A stretch of DNA of 64,000 nt from a bacterium (GCA_017542305.1 JAFXXK010000014.1:1-64000); one strand, 5' to 3'. Positions 26,211 to 35,392 are shown, counted from the first letter of the stretch. Made by a program: numbers and translations. Notes: generated by a model from the sequence alone, not told the origin.

Positions 26211-28210
26211 ATATTGATTAAATCCGCATAAAATTCTTCAACATAAGCGTTATAAAACTCTGGTTCAAAATACCCGACGGCAAATTCTGCCGTATTTTCG
26301 CCGGATTGCTGAGCACCGGGCACTTCCAACGGAGGTCCTGCAGGGGTTGAGCGCGAAGGATTTTCCGGATTGGAAATAATTCCGGTTGAACGCAATAAAG
26401 TAACGGATAGTGTATTTTTATAAACCTCGTATTCCGTTAAACCTTTTGTAATAACTCCAAAACCTTGAGTGCCGACAAATCGCTGCATTGGTGCAGTATT
26501 CGTTTTAACTTCTATCCCTCTATCCTTTGGCAAATTTTCCCGAATGTTATATTCGGGGTCAAAATTCCTTTTTATAATCGTATTCATATCTTCCGAAAAC
26601 GTTTCCGTTACGGGTTTCGGCAATATGAAACGAACCTGCCGCAGCTTGTTTTTGTACGAGTTATTCCAAACTATGCTGAATTTTGTGAGATTTGAGCCTG
26701 TATCGGAAAATACATCAACATCAAAGAATGAGGTTTTAAATTTTACACCTTTTCTTAATTCTCCGTCTGTAATTATTTCAGACCCATGGATTTCAGCATA
26801 CTGCGGCTTATCATTTTCAACTGCTCCGAAATTATATGTATCCCCAAAATCATTCCACATTACAAAATCCATATATATACCGTTCTTTAAAACAATTTTA
26901 TTGTCCTGATATGACGGGAGTTCTGAAGTTTCCGATATCGGTTTAATTTTATTTAAATACTTGTATATGGTTGTATAATCTTCGGTTATCGGAATGCGTT
27001 GGGTATCATACAAAATCTCATCAACAAAGCCTTTTCTTTCTGAGATAATTTGAGCATCTGCAGGAACTTCCGTTCCTTCAGATTCCATAACTGCACGGTA
27101 TTTTTTGTTGTGTTCTTTTATTAATTCATTATATTTTTCGGGATAAAGAAATTTTAGTTCTTTTAAAATTGTATCAGCGACCTGAATAACTTTCTTATAT
27201 CGGGTAATATTTTCAGAGTGGACATCATCTGTAGAACATCCGCAAATGCCATCGTGAGCCTGATTTTTCAGCAGCAATTTATATGCATATTCGATTGCAC
27301 TATCGTATTTTGAGCCGAATATTTTTTGAATTTTATCGGCAAAATGGAGTTTATAACAGGCAATGATGTTATGCTGTTTGATTTTGGTTCTTGCAGAATA
27401 ACTTCCCTGTAATATAAACGTCTTGCTGTTATCTCTTAATTCATCATCCCACTCGGTTTTGAAATTATCTTTCACAAGTTCAAAATATTCAAACGGAGTT
27501 GAAAGTTTTATTTCGTAATCTTCCAATAAACCGTTAATTTGTTTAATTTGTTCAGATATATCAGTTTCAACCCCAAGATGGTCGGCCCCTATCGGAAGCA
27601 AAAGGGTATTACCTGATTTTTCAGCAATTTTATCTAAATTATCTTTTAACCACTCGGCTTTTTTCTCTATTGTCAGAGGTGCCGAAAATATATCCATAAA
27701 ATAGCCTCTGATAAGATTAACAGTATTAACTCCGTTGAAAACGAATTCGGAAGGTAAATCTCCGCAGCCTCGCCAAACCATACACTTATCAATACCAAAC
27801 TCTTTCAGAACTTTTGCTACATTTTGGCTATGTCCGAAAGTATCTGCAAGATACCCTATAAAATCTTCACAACCGAAACTACGGGCAATTTTCATCCCTA
27901 TTTCAAGATTTTTTTCAAAACAAATTTTATCGGTTAGAAATTCGTCAACAAGCGTATAAAAAGGTCCAATGAACAAACGCTTTTCGGATATGAGTTTTCT
28001 TATTAACTCTTCTTTTTCGGGTCTTAATTCAATATAATCCAACAATGCGGAAACCTGTCCGTCAAAATAAAATGACGGAATTTTGTTTTGTCCGAGCATA
28101 TCCAAAACATTATCAAACACTCTTAACAGACGAAGTCTGAAAACTTCAAACTCTCTGTACCATTCTCTGTCCCAATGGGTATGCAAATATGCGATAACGT
28201 TCTTTTTCAT
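26207..28210 (-). CDS. Glycoside hydrolase family 38 alpha-mannosidase
   Basis: Zinc-dependent retaining alpha-mannosidase fold, cleaving alpha-mannosides from N-glycans or mannosylglycerate-type substrates. The 667-residue product begins MKKNVIAYLHTHWDREWY, with the zinc ligands His and Asp in HTHWD. It has YLADTFGHS with the likely nucleophile Asp, and QAHDGICGCSTDDVHSEN with a third ligand region. The C-terminal half is the usual beta-rich domain. The substrate cannot be told. No signal peptide, so it acts in the cytoplasm. I start at the ATG at 28210. The -10 box lies 6 nt upstream, so the message is probably leaderless, and in-frame codons further up are inside the promoter. No sugar transporter is adjacent. 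Confidence 0.88.
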   Translation of the reverse strand: MKKNVIAYLHTHWDREWYREFEVFRLRLLRVFDNVLDMLGQNKIPSFYFDGQVSALLDYIELRPEKEELIRKLISEKRLFIGPFYTLVDEFLTDKICFEKNLEIGMKIARSFGCEDFIGYLADTFGHSQNVAKVLKEFGIDKCMVWRGCGDLPSEFVFNGVNTVNLIRGYFMDIFSAPLTIEKKAEWLKDNLDKIAEKSGNTLLLPIGADHLGVETDISEQIKQINGLLEDYEIKLSTPFEYFELVKDNFKTEWDDELRDNSKTFILQGSYSARTKIKQHNIIACYKLHFADKIQKIFGSKYDSAIEYAYKLLLKNQAHDGICGCSTDDVHSENITRYKKVIQVADTILKELKFLYPEKYNELIKEHNKKYRAVMESEGTEVPADAQIISERKGFVDEILYDTQRIPITEDYTTIYKYLNKIKPISETSELPSYQDNKIVLKNGIYMDFVMWNDFGDTYNFGAVENDKPQYAEIHGSEIITDGELRKGVKFKTSFFDVDVFSDTGSNLTKFSIVWNNSYKNKLRQVRFILPKPVTETFSEDMNTIIKRNFDPEYNIRENLPKDRGIEVKTNTAPMQRFVGTQGFGVITKGLTEYEVYKNTLSVTLLRSTGIISNPENPSRSTPAGPPLEVPGAQQSGENTAEFAVGYFEPEFYNAYVEEFYADLINI

Positions 28211-28216
28211 ATAAGT

Positions 28217-28246
28217 ATTATATCCGTATTTCCGAATAACTGGCAA
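28217..28246 (-). promoter_or_regulatory. Leaderless-type promoter of the alpha-mannosidase gene
   Basis: On the minus strand TTGCCA (28241-28246), an 18-bp spacer and TATAAT (28217-28222), then six bases to the ATG at 28210. No Shine-Dalgarno is possible in that space. Confidence 0.75.
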
Positions 28247-28273
28247 ATTGTAAATATCAACTGCCGTTACGCT

Positions 28274-29071
28274 TTATTTTCCAAGTTCGTTTGCTTTTTT
28301 GGTTGTTTTATCAATAACTTCGGCAAACAAATCCGTTGATTTATTTTCTTTCATAACTTCAATACCGACAAAAGTACATCCCCCTTTGGTTGCAACATTA
28401 TCTATTAATGTCTGAACCGGTGTTTCGCCTCTGTTGAAAATCATTTTTGCAGATCCTAAAGCGGTTTGAGTTGCAAGTAAAAGCGATTTATCATAATCCA
28501 AACCCAGCTTTTCTCCTGCCCGTGCCATATCCTCAATTACCTGATAGAAAAATGCCGGTCCTGAACCTGAAATAGCCGTTACGATATCCATTTGGGCTTC
28601 GGTTACTTCCACACACTTTCCTATTTTTGAAAGCAGAGATTTAACAAATTCGACATCTATCTCGGAAGCATATTTACCCTTACAGATACCAAACATACCT
28701 TCTTTTACCAGAGCCGGAGTATTAGGCATAATTCTTACAATTCTGTTATGCCCGATTACATTTTCGATTTTTCCCGTACTTACACCTGCAGCAATAGAAA
28801 CAACAAGTTTTTCTTCCGTTATTTCACTTTTTATTTCATCAAGTATATCAGCAACCTGATTAGGCTTTGTTGCTATAAATATAATATCGCTGTCCATAAC
28901 AAGAGCTCTGTTATCACTCAATACAGGAATCTTTAATCTTTCCTGAGCTTTTTGGGCAAATTCGGGATTAATTTCAGCACCTTTTAAAACAATTCCCTGA
29001 ATGTCTGAAACCCCTTTTATAATTGCACTTGCCATTTTTCCGCACCCGATAAAACCGATTTTTTTATTCAT
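28274..29071 (-). CDS. proC: Pyrroline-5-carboxylate reductase
   Basis: Last step of proline synthesis: NAD(P)H reduction of pyrroline-5-carboxylate. The 265-residue product has the Rossmann motif IGFIGCGKMASAIIKG at the N-terminus, FIATKPNQV, VVSIAAGVS and RIMPNTPALV. The C-terminal dimerisation region has ISGSGPAFFYQVIEDMA and DNVATKGGCTFVGIEVM. All family signatures are present. AGAGAGG precedes the ATG. It completes the proline pathway with the proBA operon at 16.3-18.7 kb. Confidence 0.97.
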   Translation of the reverse strand: MNKKIGFIGCGKMASAIIKGVSDIQGIVLKGAEINPEFAQKAQERLKIPVLSDNRALVMDSDIIFIATKPNQVADILDEIKSEITEEKLVVSIAAGVSTGKIENVIGHNRIVRIMPNTPALVKEGMFGICKGKYASEIDVEFVKSLLSKIGKCVEVTEAQMDIVTAISGSGPAFFYQVIEDMARAGEKLGLDYDKSLLLATQTALGSAKMIFNRGETPVQTLIDNVATKGGCTFVGIEVMKENKSTDLFAEVIDKTTKKANELGK

Positions 29072-29167
29072 ATATGTTAACCTCTCTTTACGTTACAGTT
29101 GACTATTTATTTTGTTTCATTTACATTTGAATTATACGGCAAATAAAATTAAAAGGAAATTGGAAAA

Positions 29168-29320
29168 ATGAGACGCACACTAGAAGGAACAAAGATTAAA
29201 AGACAGCACGTTAGCGGTTTCAGAGCAAGAATGGCTACCCCGGGCGGCAGAGAAGTTATCAACAGACGTCGTGCAAAGGGTCGTCATACTCTTGGTATTG
29301 TTGCTAAAAAACGTGCATAA
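29168..29320 (+). CDS. rpmH: 50S ribosomal protein L34
   Basis: A 50-residue, very basic ribosomal protein that is shorter than most annotation cut-offs. The sequence [18 protein letters not shown] followed by [22 protein letters not shown] is the L34 signature, ending with [22 protein letters not shown] precedes the ATG, and a terminator follows directly. In most bacteria rpmH is followed at once by rnpA; here another gene intervenes. Confidence 0.97.
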   Translation: MRRTLEGTKIKRQHVSGFRARMATPGGREVINRRRAKGRHTLGIVAKKRA

Positions 29321-29342
29321 TTAAAATAAATAGTACATCAGA

Positions 29343-29372
29343 AGAGCTTTCCGTTTTTGGAAAGCTCTTTTT
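29343..29372 (+). terminator. Rho-independent terminator after rpmH
   Basis: Stem AGAGCTTTCC/GGAAAGCTCT with a 6-nt loop followed by a T-run. It separates rpmH from the downstream amidase and rnpA. Confidence 0.93.
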
Positions 29373-29465
29373 GTAATGTTTTGTAAAATTAATTTGTTAA
29401 AACTAAAGTTTTAATAAAATATGTCGTAGTCTTATTTGTGTAAAAGATATTAAGGAGATATTCTT

Positions 29466-31322
29466 ATGCCCGCAAATGTAGGAAGTGTAAGCAACGCAGG
29501 ACAGAATCCCGGTAATAATACCGTTCAGAAAAGACCGGCTGAAATCACCGTAAAAAAAGGAGAAAATCTTACGGTAATTGCACAAAGATTCGGTATGTCA
29601 AAAGCTGATTTTATAAAATGGACAGGATTAACAGGATATGTTTATGTAGGACAAAAAATAGTGCTTCCTACCGCAAAAGTTGAAAAGGGCAAAGGTATAT
29701 ATGCACTTGCAAGAGAATACAATATGACAATGGACGAATTTTGTAAGCTCAATAACATTTCGGACAGACACAATTACAATGCAAAGGCAGATGAAGTATT
29801 TTATGTAACAAACAAAAAAGTAACTCAGCCAAAGAAAAAAGTAACAAAAACAACAAAAAAAGATAATCAGCCGAAAACAGATACAAGTGCTGTTGCTGCA
29901 GGTGCAGCTATCGGTGCTGCAGTTGGAGTTGTTGTAGAAAACAAAAGAAAATGGGGATCTTCGTATACTCCCGAAGAACTGAGCGAAAAAATATTTGAAC
30001 TTTCGGGGAAATATTACGGAGCAGTCGGAAAACCCGATTTTGATGCATTAATTAATGAAATTAATCCCAAAAATGCTTCTGCTGTTATTGAAGCCTATAC
30101 TAAAAACAAAAAAAACAAAGATAAAGAAAGTCTTATTAATACAATAACGAGTGAAATAAAAAGCAGCAAACAGGCAAGAAAAGATGCGATTATGAAAGTT
30201 TATGATGCTTTGGCACAAGAAAAAGGTGCACCTGCATCAAAAAGAGATGAATTTGTAAAAGAACTTGACAAACAGTTTGATAAATGGGTCGGTATGGTTA
30301 ATACAGAAAAACTTGATGCTATGCTTCTCGAGATTATGGGCAATTCAGCCCCATCGGCATCTTCTACACCATACACATCAACTGCAGCATTAAGTAAGTC
30401 AGATGCGAAAGGCTCACAATCAGTACATGTTCCGGGTTCAAAATACCCGCAAACAGTAAGTTCGCTTCACCAACAGGCAGTTAACGGTAAAGTAAAAGAA
30501 TTACAAGAAGATTTCAAAAAATACTGTCAGGCTCACAATATAAAATATTCTCCCGACCTGCTTGATACCGCACCTTTAAAAAGAATACCGAAACCGGTAC
30601 TTGACGGTAACGGGAATATTGTTCCTTATGTATCCGATTTACTTAAACCGACAGGCAAACCTAACGGCAAAGTAATTGTATTAAATTCAGGACACGGCGG
30701 ATACAATCCGAAAAACGGTGTTTTTGATGTAGGGTCATACAGTTTTGTCAAAAAAGGCAACGGAAAATATGCACCTCATCTGGAATATGAAAAAGTTCAG
30801 CCTTATGTAAATGATATGGCAGATAAACTCAGAGCACAGGGCTATGCAGTAGTAATAACTCAGGGAAGCTTTGTAGCTTATTCAAATACAAAAGCTCTGA
30901 CACATATTTATAATGATTTAGAAAGCGGTAAAAAAGCCGGCGGACATAAATACGACAAAAAAGATATTGCCTTCGTATCATTCCATGCAGATTCTTCCGA
31001 TTTGCAGGATGATAATAACGATTTATCAAGTGTTTGCTACAAACCCGGTAATGCGGCAACAAAGGCTCTTGCCGATACAATTAATTATAATCTGAACCAT
31101 TATGAAGGTACATGGGTAAAATCCGAACTGGCAGAGAGAGTTCCCGGGACAAACGGTGTTTATATATTAAACGAAAGTACACCACAAGTTCCGACGGTTT
31201 TACTTGAAACAGCTCATATTAACGGAGTTAAGGGCAGAGCAAATCTTGACTCATATCAATTCAGACAACAGTTTATAGAAAGTACACTGCGAGGTCTGAA
31301 CGATTATTTCGGAATTAATTAG
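29466..31322 (+). CDS. LysM-containing N-acetylmuramoyl-L-alanine amidase
   Basis: A 618-residue cell-wall hydrolase. Two LysM modules lie near the N-terminus (EITVKKGENLTVIAQRFGM at about 26-75, and GKGIYALAREYNMTMDEFCKLNN at about 77-120). A Lys/Thr-rich linker with a small hydrophobic patch (AAGAAIGAAVGVVVE) and a helical middle region follow. The catalytic Amidase_3 domain is at about 395-618. Zinc ligands and catalytic residues are visible: His in NSGHGGYNP, Glu in HLEYEKVQ, His in VSFHADSS and Glu in VLLETAHING. It would cut the amide between muramic acid and the stem peptide. No Sec signal is evident, so export must use another route, or the enzyme acts on lysis. AAGGAG precedes the ATG. 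Confidence 0.9.
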   Translation: MPANVGSVSNAGQNPGNNTVQKRPAEITVKKGENLTVIAQRFGMSKADFIKWTGLTGYVYVGQKIVLPTAKVEKGKGIYALAREYNMTMDEFCKLNNISDRHNYNAKADEVFYVTNKKVTQPKKKVTKTTKKDNQPKTDTSAVAAGAAIGAAVGVVVENKRKWGSSYTPEELSEKIFELSGKYYGAVGKPDFDALINEINPKNASAVIEAYTKNKKNKDKESLINTITSEIKSSKQARKDAIMKVYDALAQEKGAPASKRDEFVKELDKQFDKWVGMVNTEKLDAMLLEIMGNSAPSASSTPYTSTAALSKSDAKGSQSVHVPGSKYPQTVSSLHQQAVNGKVKELQEDFKKYCQAHNIKYSPDLLDTAPLKRIPKPVLDGNGNIVPYVSDLLKPTGKPNGKVIVLNSGHGGYNPKNGVFDVGSYSFVKKGNGKYAPHLEYEKVQPYVNDMADKLRAQGYAVVITQGSFVAYSNTKALTHIYNDLESGKKAGGHKYDKKDIAFVSFHADSSDLQDDNNDLSSVCYKPGNAATKALADTINYNLNHYEGTWVKSELAERVPGTNGVYILNESTPQVPTVLLETAHINGVKGRANLDSYQFRQQFIESTLRGLNDYFGIN

Positions 31323-31337
31323 AATATACTTCAAATA

Positions 31338-31367
31338 TTGACTGTAAACGGCTTTCTCTGGTATAAT
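31338..31367 (+). promoter_or_regulatory. Leaderless-type promoter of rnpA
   Basis: TTGACT (31338-31343), an 18-bp spacer and TATAAT (31362-31367), then six bases to the ATG at 31374. It lies in the short gap after the amidase gene and gives rnpA its own transcript. Confidence 0.8.
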
Positions 31368-31373
31368 TTTGGT

Positions 31374-31730
31374 ATGTTACCGAAAGAATACCGATTAAAA
31401 AAGAAAGCCGCTTTTGCTGCAACATACAGAATTAAAAACTCGTTTTACAGGGGTGGAATAGTTCTTTTTGCGGGAATTAAGAAAAAAGAACCGGACACAG
31501 TTACCAAAGTCGGTTTTGTGGTAAGCAAAAAAACACATAAGCGTGCGGTAAAACGTAACAGATTAAAAAGACTTATGCGGGAAAGCTACAGACTTATGCT
31601 TAAAAGCGGAGAACTCGGTAATTCTCAGGACTATATGTCACTGATTTTTGTCGGTTATGACAAGGCTGTCGGTAAAAATTTTGACGAAATAAATTCTGAC
31701 ATTAAACATCTTATAAAGGAGTTAAAATAA
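31374..31730 (+). CDS. rnpA: Ribonuclease P protein component
   Basis: Protein subunit of RNase P, which matures tRNA 5' ends together with the catalytic RNA. The 118-residue product begins MLPKEYRLKKKAAFAATY. It contains the family core FVVSKKTHKRAVKRNRLKR-LMRESYRL (the conserved RNR motif in the RNA-binding helix) and ends with ELK. I choose the ATG at 31374; upstream in-frame codons lie inside the promoter. No Shine-Dalgarno exists, in line with a leaderless message. The next gene starts one base after the stop, so they are co-transcribed. Confidence 0.95.
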   Translation: MLPKEYRLKKKAAFAATYRIKNSFYRGGIVLFAGIKKKEPDTVTKVGFVVSKKTHKRAVKRNRLKRLMRESYRLMLKSGELGNSQDYMSLIFVGYDKAVGKNFDEINSDIKHLIKELK

Positions 31731-31731
31731 G

Positions 31732-32253
31732 ATGTTCGAGGGCTATTTTGTTGACTACACACAAATGCATCCGATGGGCAGGGTATATCCCAAGATGCCG
31801 CAGACAACCTCGGGGGTATATGATGCATCCAAAACCTATGTCAGATATGCTCTTCGAGATTCTGATTATCCGACATTAATAATTGTTGATCCTATATATG
31901 ATAATAGCGGGAATACTATTTATCCCGGATATTATGAACTTGCGCTTTCGGATTCGCACGAGTTTTTACTGCTTATGCAGAGTAAAGAAGCCGTTGCCGT
32001 TATACCCGTTTTTAAGGTGGAAGAAGACGCAAAAGAACCGGAAAGATTGAATAATAAAGAATATAAAAAACAACTCAAAAAAGAAAAAAAAGAACGAGAG
32101 GAAGTAAATAAAAAAAGAGCGGAAGCCGGTATGCCGCCCGATGAAGAAAAAGTTTATATGGAAGCGTCAATAGAGTACAATCCGGATGGGGATTATTATT
32201 TAATTAAGTATGAACGGGACACCATAAGAGCCTGGGGAGCAATAAAAAAATAA
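31732..32253 (+). CDS. Unknown 173-residue protein co-transcribed with rnpA
   Basis: Not recognised. In many bacteria rnpA is followed by yidD and yidC, but this product has neither motifs nor membrane helices. It has an aromatic N-terminus (MFEGYFVDYTQMHPMGRVYP), VRYALRDSDYPTLIIVDPIYD, a strand-rich middle with PGYYELALSDSHEFLLLMQ, and a highly charged Lys/Glu coiled segment (about 100-140) before a strand-rich end. AAGGAG lies inside the rnpA 3' end. A function linked to RNA or to cell envelope biogenesis cannot be decided. Confidence 0.75.
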   Translation: MFEGYFVDYTQMHPMGRVYPKMPQTTSGVYDASKTYVRYALRDSDYPTLIIVDPIYDNSGNTIYPGYYELALSDSHEFLLLMQSKEAVAVIPVFKVEEDAKEPERLNNKEYKKQLKKEKKEREEVNKKRAEAGMPPDEEKVYMEASIEYNPDGDYYLIKYERDTIRAWGAIKK

Positions 32254-32335
32254 AAATCACCCGTAATACTAGCTATTTTCCTTATTGATAACCTGATATA
32301 TTTTATGTATTATAGTCATAAATGTGAGGTAAATA

Positions 32336-33649
32336 ATGAAAAAAGTTGCTCTTATAAATCACGGTTGCGCTAAGAACCTTGTAGATTCCGAATTAATGTT
32401 AGGTTTACTTGCGGAAAAAGGATATGAAATAACATTGAATGAAGAAGAAGCAGATGTTGTAATAATAAATACCTGCTCTTTTATTCATGATGCAGAAAAA
32501 GAATCCGTCCAAAGTATCTTACAAATCGCAGATAGCGGTAAAAAGGTTATAGTAACTGGTTGCTTGCCTCAAAAACATAAAGAAGAATTAAAAAAAGCAA
32601 TACCCGAAGTGTGTGCAATGGTTGGAACTACAGATTTCAAGGATATTGTATCAATTGTTGAACAGGTTTTAAATGAACAAACAGACAATTATGTTTCTAA
32701 AATATCCGAAAAACCTGAATATATTTATCCGGAAACTATTCATCGCCAGCAAATCACAATGGGTTCAAGCTCATATATAAAAATAGCTGACGGATGTAAT
32801 TATAATTGCGGTTACTGTATTATTCCGCAACTCAGAGGAGCTTATCACTCCAGAACAATTGAAAATATTGTTGAAGAAGCTAAAGAACTTGTAAAAAAAG
32901 GAGTTACGGAAATTGACCTTATTGCGCAGGATACAACCGGCTATGGTATTGACATATACGGAAAACCCTCGCTGCCAAAATTATTAAAAGAACTGAATAA
33001 AATAGACGGACTTGCCTGGATAAGGATAATGTATGCTTATCCGACACGAATGGATGACGAACTGCTTGAAGCAATAGCAAATCTGGATAAAGTTGCAAAA
33101 TACGTCGATATTCCTCTGCAGCACTACAGCAAAAAAATTCTTGAAGCAATGCGCAGACCGGTATCAGATTATGATGAATTAGTTAAGAAAATAAGAGAAA
33201 AAATCCCGAATGTTTCCATCAGAACTGCTTTTATAGTGGGTTACCCCGGAGAAACGGAAGAAGATTTTGAAGAATTACATCAATTCATAAAGCGTACAAG
33301 GTTTGACAGAATGGGCGTATTCGAATATTCAAGAGAAAAAAATACGGTTTCTTATTCTTTGGAAGATCAGGTTCCCGCAAAAATAAAACATAAGCGATAT
33401 AAAAAACTTATGGAGCTTCAACAGCAAATATCATACGAAATAAACCAAACTTATATAGGGAAAACAATTCCATGTATTGTGGAAAGTTATACCGATGATG
33501 GGGTTATAGTTATGCGCTCGGAACACGATGCTCCTGAAATTGACGGATTAGTCTATGCGACATCAGATAATCCGGTTGTACCGGGTGACATAGAAAAGGT
33601 TCATATTGATAAAGCCGATGAATATGATTTATTCGGTAAAGTTGTTTAA
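32336..33649 (+). CDS. rimO: Ribosomal protein S12 methylthiotransferase RimO
   Basis: Radical-SAM enzyme that adds a methylthio group to the conserved aspartate of S12. The 437-residue product has the N-terminal UPF0004 domain with cysteines in NHGCAKNLVDSE, NTCSFI and VTGCLPQ, ligating the auxiliary 4Fe-4S cluster. The radical-SAM motif is CNYNCGYC (near residue 158), with EIDLIAQDTTGYG and IPLQHYSKKILEAMRRP. The C-terminal TRAM domain is at about 375-437. Substrate-class features (NHGCAKN, IAQDTT) favour RimO over MiaB. GAGG precedes the ATG. Confidence 0.94.
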   Translation: MKKVALINHGCAKNLVDSELMLGLLAEKGYEITLNEEEADVVIINTCSFIHDAEKESVQSILQIADSGKKVIVTGCLPQKHKEELKKAIPEVCAMVGTTDFKDIVSIVEQVLNEQTDNYVSKISEKPEYIYPETIHRQQITMGSSSYIKIADGCNYNCGYCIIPQLRGAYHSRTIENIVEEAKELVKKGVTEIDLIAQDTTGYGIDIYGKPSLPKLLKELNKIDGLAWIRIMYAYPTRMDDELLEAIANLDKVAKYVDIPLQHYSKKILEAMRRPVSDYDELVKKIREKIPNVSIRTAFIVGYPGETEEDFEELHQFIKRTRFDRMGVFEYSREKNTVSYSLEDQVPAKIKHKRYKKLMELQQQISYEINQTYIGKTIPCIVESYTDDGVIVMRSEHDAPEIDGLVYATSDNPVVPGDIEKVHIDKADEYDLFGKVV

Positions 33650-33650
33650 T

Positions 33651-33989
33651 TTATGCAAAAATATTTTGCGCACGTTTTTCTATGGCTTTATAAGCATCCA
33701 TTTTTTGGAGTTTCATCAAATCTTTATGAAATAATCTTGTCACACAGCCCATTAAAACACCCAAGATGCCAAATAAGGCCATATCGCCGGCTCTACCTGT
33801 TGTAGAAGCACAAGCAAGAGTTTCTGCGCCAAGAAGACCTGTCATTCCTGCTGTTGCAGTCAGACGATTTCTGACCATTTTATACTGTTGTCTTAAACCT
33901 AAAGTTTTACTGCCAAAATCATAACCGTCTAATTTACAGTAATTTGCAAATCTGTTATATGCTTTTCTCAAGGGTAAACTAACTTTCAT
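33651..33989 (-). CDS. Unknown small membrane protein
   Basis: The 112-residue product has a basic amphipathic N-terminus (LRKAYNRFANYCKL) and a hydrophobic pair near residues 48-85 (AGMTGLLGAETLACAS, DMALFGILGVLMGCVTRLF). A short charged C-terminal helix ends it. AAAGGA precedes the ATG. Its stop is one base from the rimO stop on the other strand. No family recognised. Confidence 0.7.
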   Translation of the reverse strand: MKVSLPLRKAYNRFANYCKLDGYDFGSKTLGLRQQYKMVRNRLTATAGMTGLLGAETLACASTTGRAGDMALFGILGVLMGCVTRLFHKDLMKLQKMDAYKAIEKRAQNIFA

Positions 33990-34047
33990 AAAAATCCTTT
34001 CTCTTATACAGTTCTGATAAACAAAAATCCGTCAAAAATATTTTTTG

Positions 34048-34449
34048 CTAGTGAATTTGAAAAACACACTTTGTACAATGAGCTTTCGGATGAAGCATCA
34101 AATTATCTTCCAAATCGTACATTTTAGCAATTCTTGTAACAAGCGGAGCTCCACATTTCGGGCATTTTAAGCCGCCTGCGCCATTCAGTATCAATTCTTT
34201 TATACTTTCAATAATCTGTTCGGATACAAAATGTGTATCAAAATCTTTTTCATATTTTTTTATGGTATCAGGCTCGCATTTTAAACCTTTGGCTAATTTT
34301 TGGCGAATAGTAACCGGTAAAAACAATTCTTTGCCGGATTCTATTTCTTCAATTTCGGACAAATCAAGATTACATGCCAAAGCCAATCCTTTAGGCGACA
34401 TCCCTAAATCATCACGTCTTTTTTGAACGAATTGTGCCAAAGTCTTCAT
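34048..34449 (-). CDS. HTH (XRE-type) regulator with a C-terminal zinc ribbon
   Basis: The 133-residue product has an N-terminal helix-turn-helix of the Cro/CI type (about 3-60: FVQKRRDDLGMSPKGLALACNLDLSEIEEIESGK). The C-terminal zinc ribbon has CPKCGAPLV (near 96) and CTKCVF (near 127). A DNA-binding regulator is likely; its target is not visible. The -10 box, with an extended TG motif, lies 6 nt before the ATG, so the message is probably leaderless. It is the end of a leftward series that also includes the nitroreductase and VOC genes, but it has its own promoter. Confidence 0.85.
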   Translation of the reverse strand: MKTLAQFVQKRRDDLGMSPKGLALACNLDLSEIEEIESGKELFLPVTIRQKLAKGLKCEPDTIKKYEKDFDTHFVSEQIIESIKELILNGAGGLKCPKCGAPLVTRIAKMYDLEDNLMLHPKAHCTKCVFQIH

Positions 34450-34455
34450 ATACGG

Positions 34456-34464
34456 ATTATAGCA
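34456..34464 (-). promoter_or_regulatory. Extended -10 promoter 6 nt before the HTH gene
   Basis: On the minus strand TGCTATAAT (34456-34464), an extended -10 box, is followed by CCGTAT and the ATG at 34449. No strong -35 is seen, which extended -10 promoters do not need. Confidence 0.7.
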
Positions 34465-34470
34465 TAAATA

Positions 34471-34974
34471 TTAGTATTTGTTATAGTGGATTTTTGATAC
34501 ATCTGCTCTGTCTACATATCTGTTCTCATCAGGGGAATATCCCAAAGATATTACACAAAACGGAATAACTCCGTCAGGAACATTGAAAAAGTCTTTTAAC
34601 ATCTGTACCCTGTCCATATCCGGATAAAATCCCATCCAGCAGCCGCCTAAACCTTCTTCGGCAATCTGCAAAAGAATATTTTCGGTACACGCACCCAAAT
34701 CCTGCGCAAACCATTTATTAAGTTCTTCATCATTGTGTTTGCCGAGAACTACAATTGAAACAGGAGCATTTGCAACCATCCCTGCCCAAGGACTCATTTT
34801 AGATACAGCATCCTTTTTATCCTGCTCGGTGATAACTATAAATTCCCATCTCTGATTATTATGTGCAGACGGAGCCTGCATACCTGCTCTTAAAATTCTT
34901 TCAAGTTTTTCCTGTTCAACAGGTTTATCAAAAAATCTTCTTATTGAACGACGCCTGAAAATAACATTTTCCAT
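34471..34974 (-). CDS. Nitroreductase family flavoprotein
   Basis: FMN-dependent NAD(P)H oxidoreductase of the nitroreductase family (quinone, nitro- or other reductions). The 167-residue product begins MENVIFRRRSIRRFFDKPV, with the typical FMN-binding RRSIR, then MQAPSAHNNQRWEFIVI, and ENILLQIAEEGLGGCWMGFYP. All are family motifs. I start at the ATG at 34974, which has AAGGAG; an upstream TTG would add eight residues. It lies 13 nt after the VOC gene, so both are in one operon. The substrate is unknown. Confidence 0.88.
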   Translation of the reverse strand: MENVIFRRRSIRRFFDKPVEQEKLERILRAGMQAPSAHNNQRWEFIVITEQDKKDAVSKMSPWAGMVANAPVSIVVLGKHNDEELNKWFAQDLGACTENILLQIAEEGLGGCWMGFYPDMDRVQMLKDFFNVPDGVIPFCVISLGYSPDENRYVDRADVSKIHYNKY

Positions 34975-34987
34975 ATTTTTCTCCTTA

Positions 34988-35371
34988 TTACCAAACAACT
35001 TTTTCTATTAATTCTATTTCATTTCCGTCAGGATCCTGAATAAATGCAATCATCGAACCTTTACCGTTAAGATCGAAAGGTTCATACAGATATTTATACC
35101 CCAAATTATTCATTTTTTCGGTGAATTCATCCATTGACGATACCGAAAAAGCAAAATGTCCGAAGGCGTTGCCGTTTTTGTAACCTTCCGCAGGGGTTTC
35201 ATCATTATATGTCAGCTCAATCTGACAAGTATTATCTTCATCATTTAAAAAATACAACTCACAGTCATCAAGACGTTTTTTGTGGTCTAATTTCATATTC
35301 AAAAGTTCCGTATAAAACTTTAAAGATGCATCTATATCCCTAACCCTAATCATTGAATGTAAAAATTTCAT
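34988..35371 (-). CDS. VOC superfamily protein (glyoxalase I-like)
   Basis: Vicinal-oxygen-chelate fold metalloprotein resembling lactoylglutathione lyase. The 127-residue product begins KFLHSMIRVRDIDASLKFY, with the first metal-ligand His in FLHSMIRV, a Glu in CQIELTYND, a His in GHFAFSV and a Glu in PDGNEIELIEK, together a complete glyoxalase I-like ligand set. It would detoxify methylglyoxal or act on a related thiol adduct. AAAGGAG precedes the ATG. It forms an operon with the nitroreductase, which suggests redox or electrophile defence. Confidence 0.87.
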   Translation of the reverse strand: MKFLHSMIRVRDIDASLKFYTELLNMKLDHKKRLDDCELYFLNDEDNTCQIELTYNDETPAEGYKNGNAFGHFAFSVSSMDEFTEKMNNLGYKYLYEPFDLNGKGSMIAFIQDPDGNEIELIEKVVW

Positions 35372-35392
35372 TTATTTCTCCTTTGTATAAAT

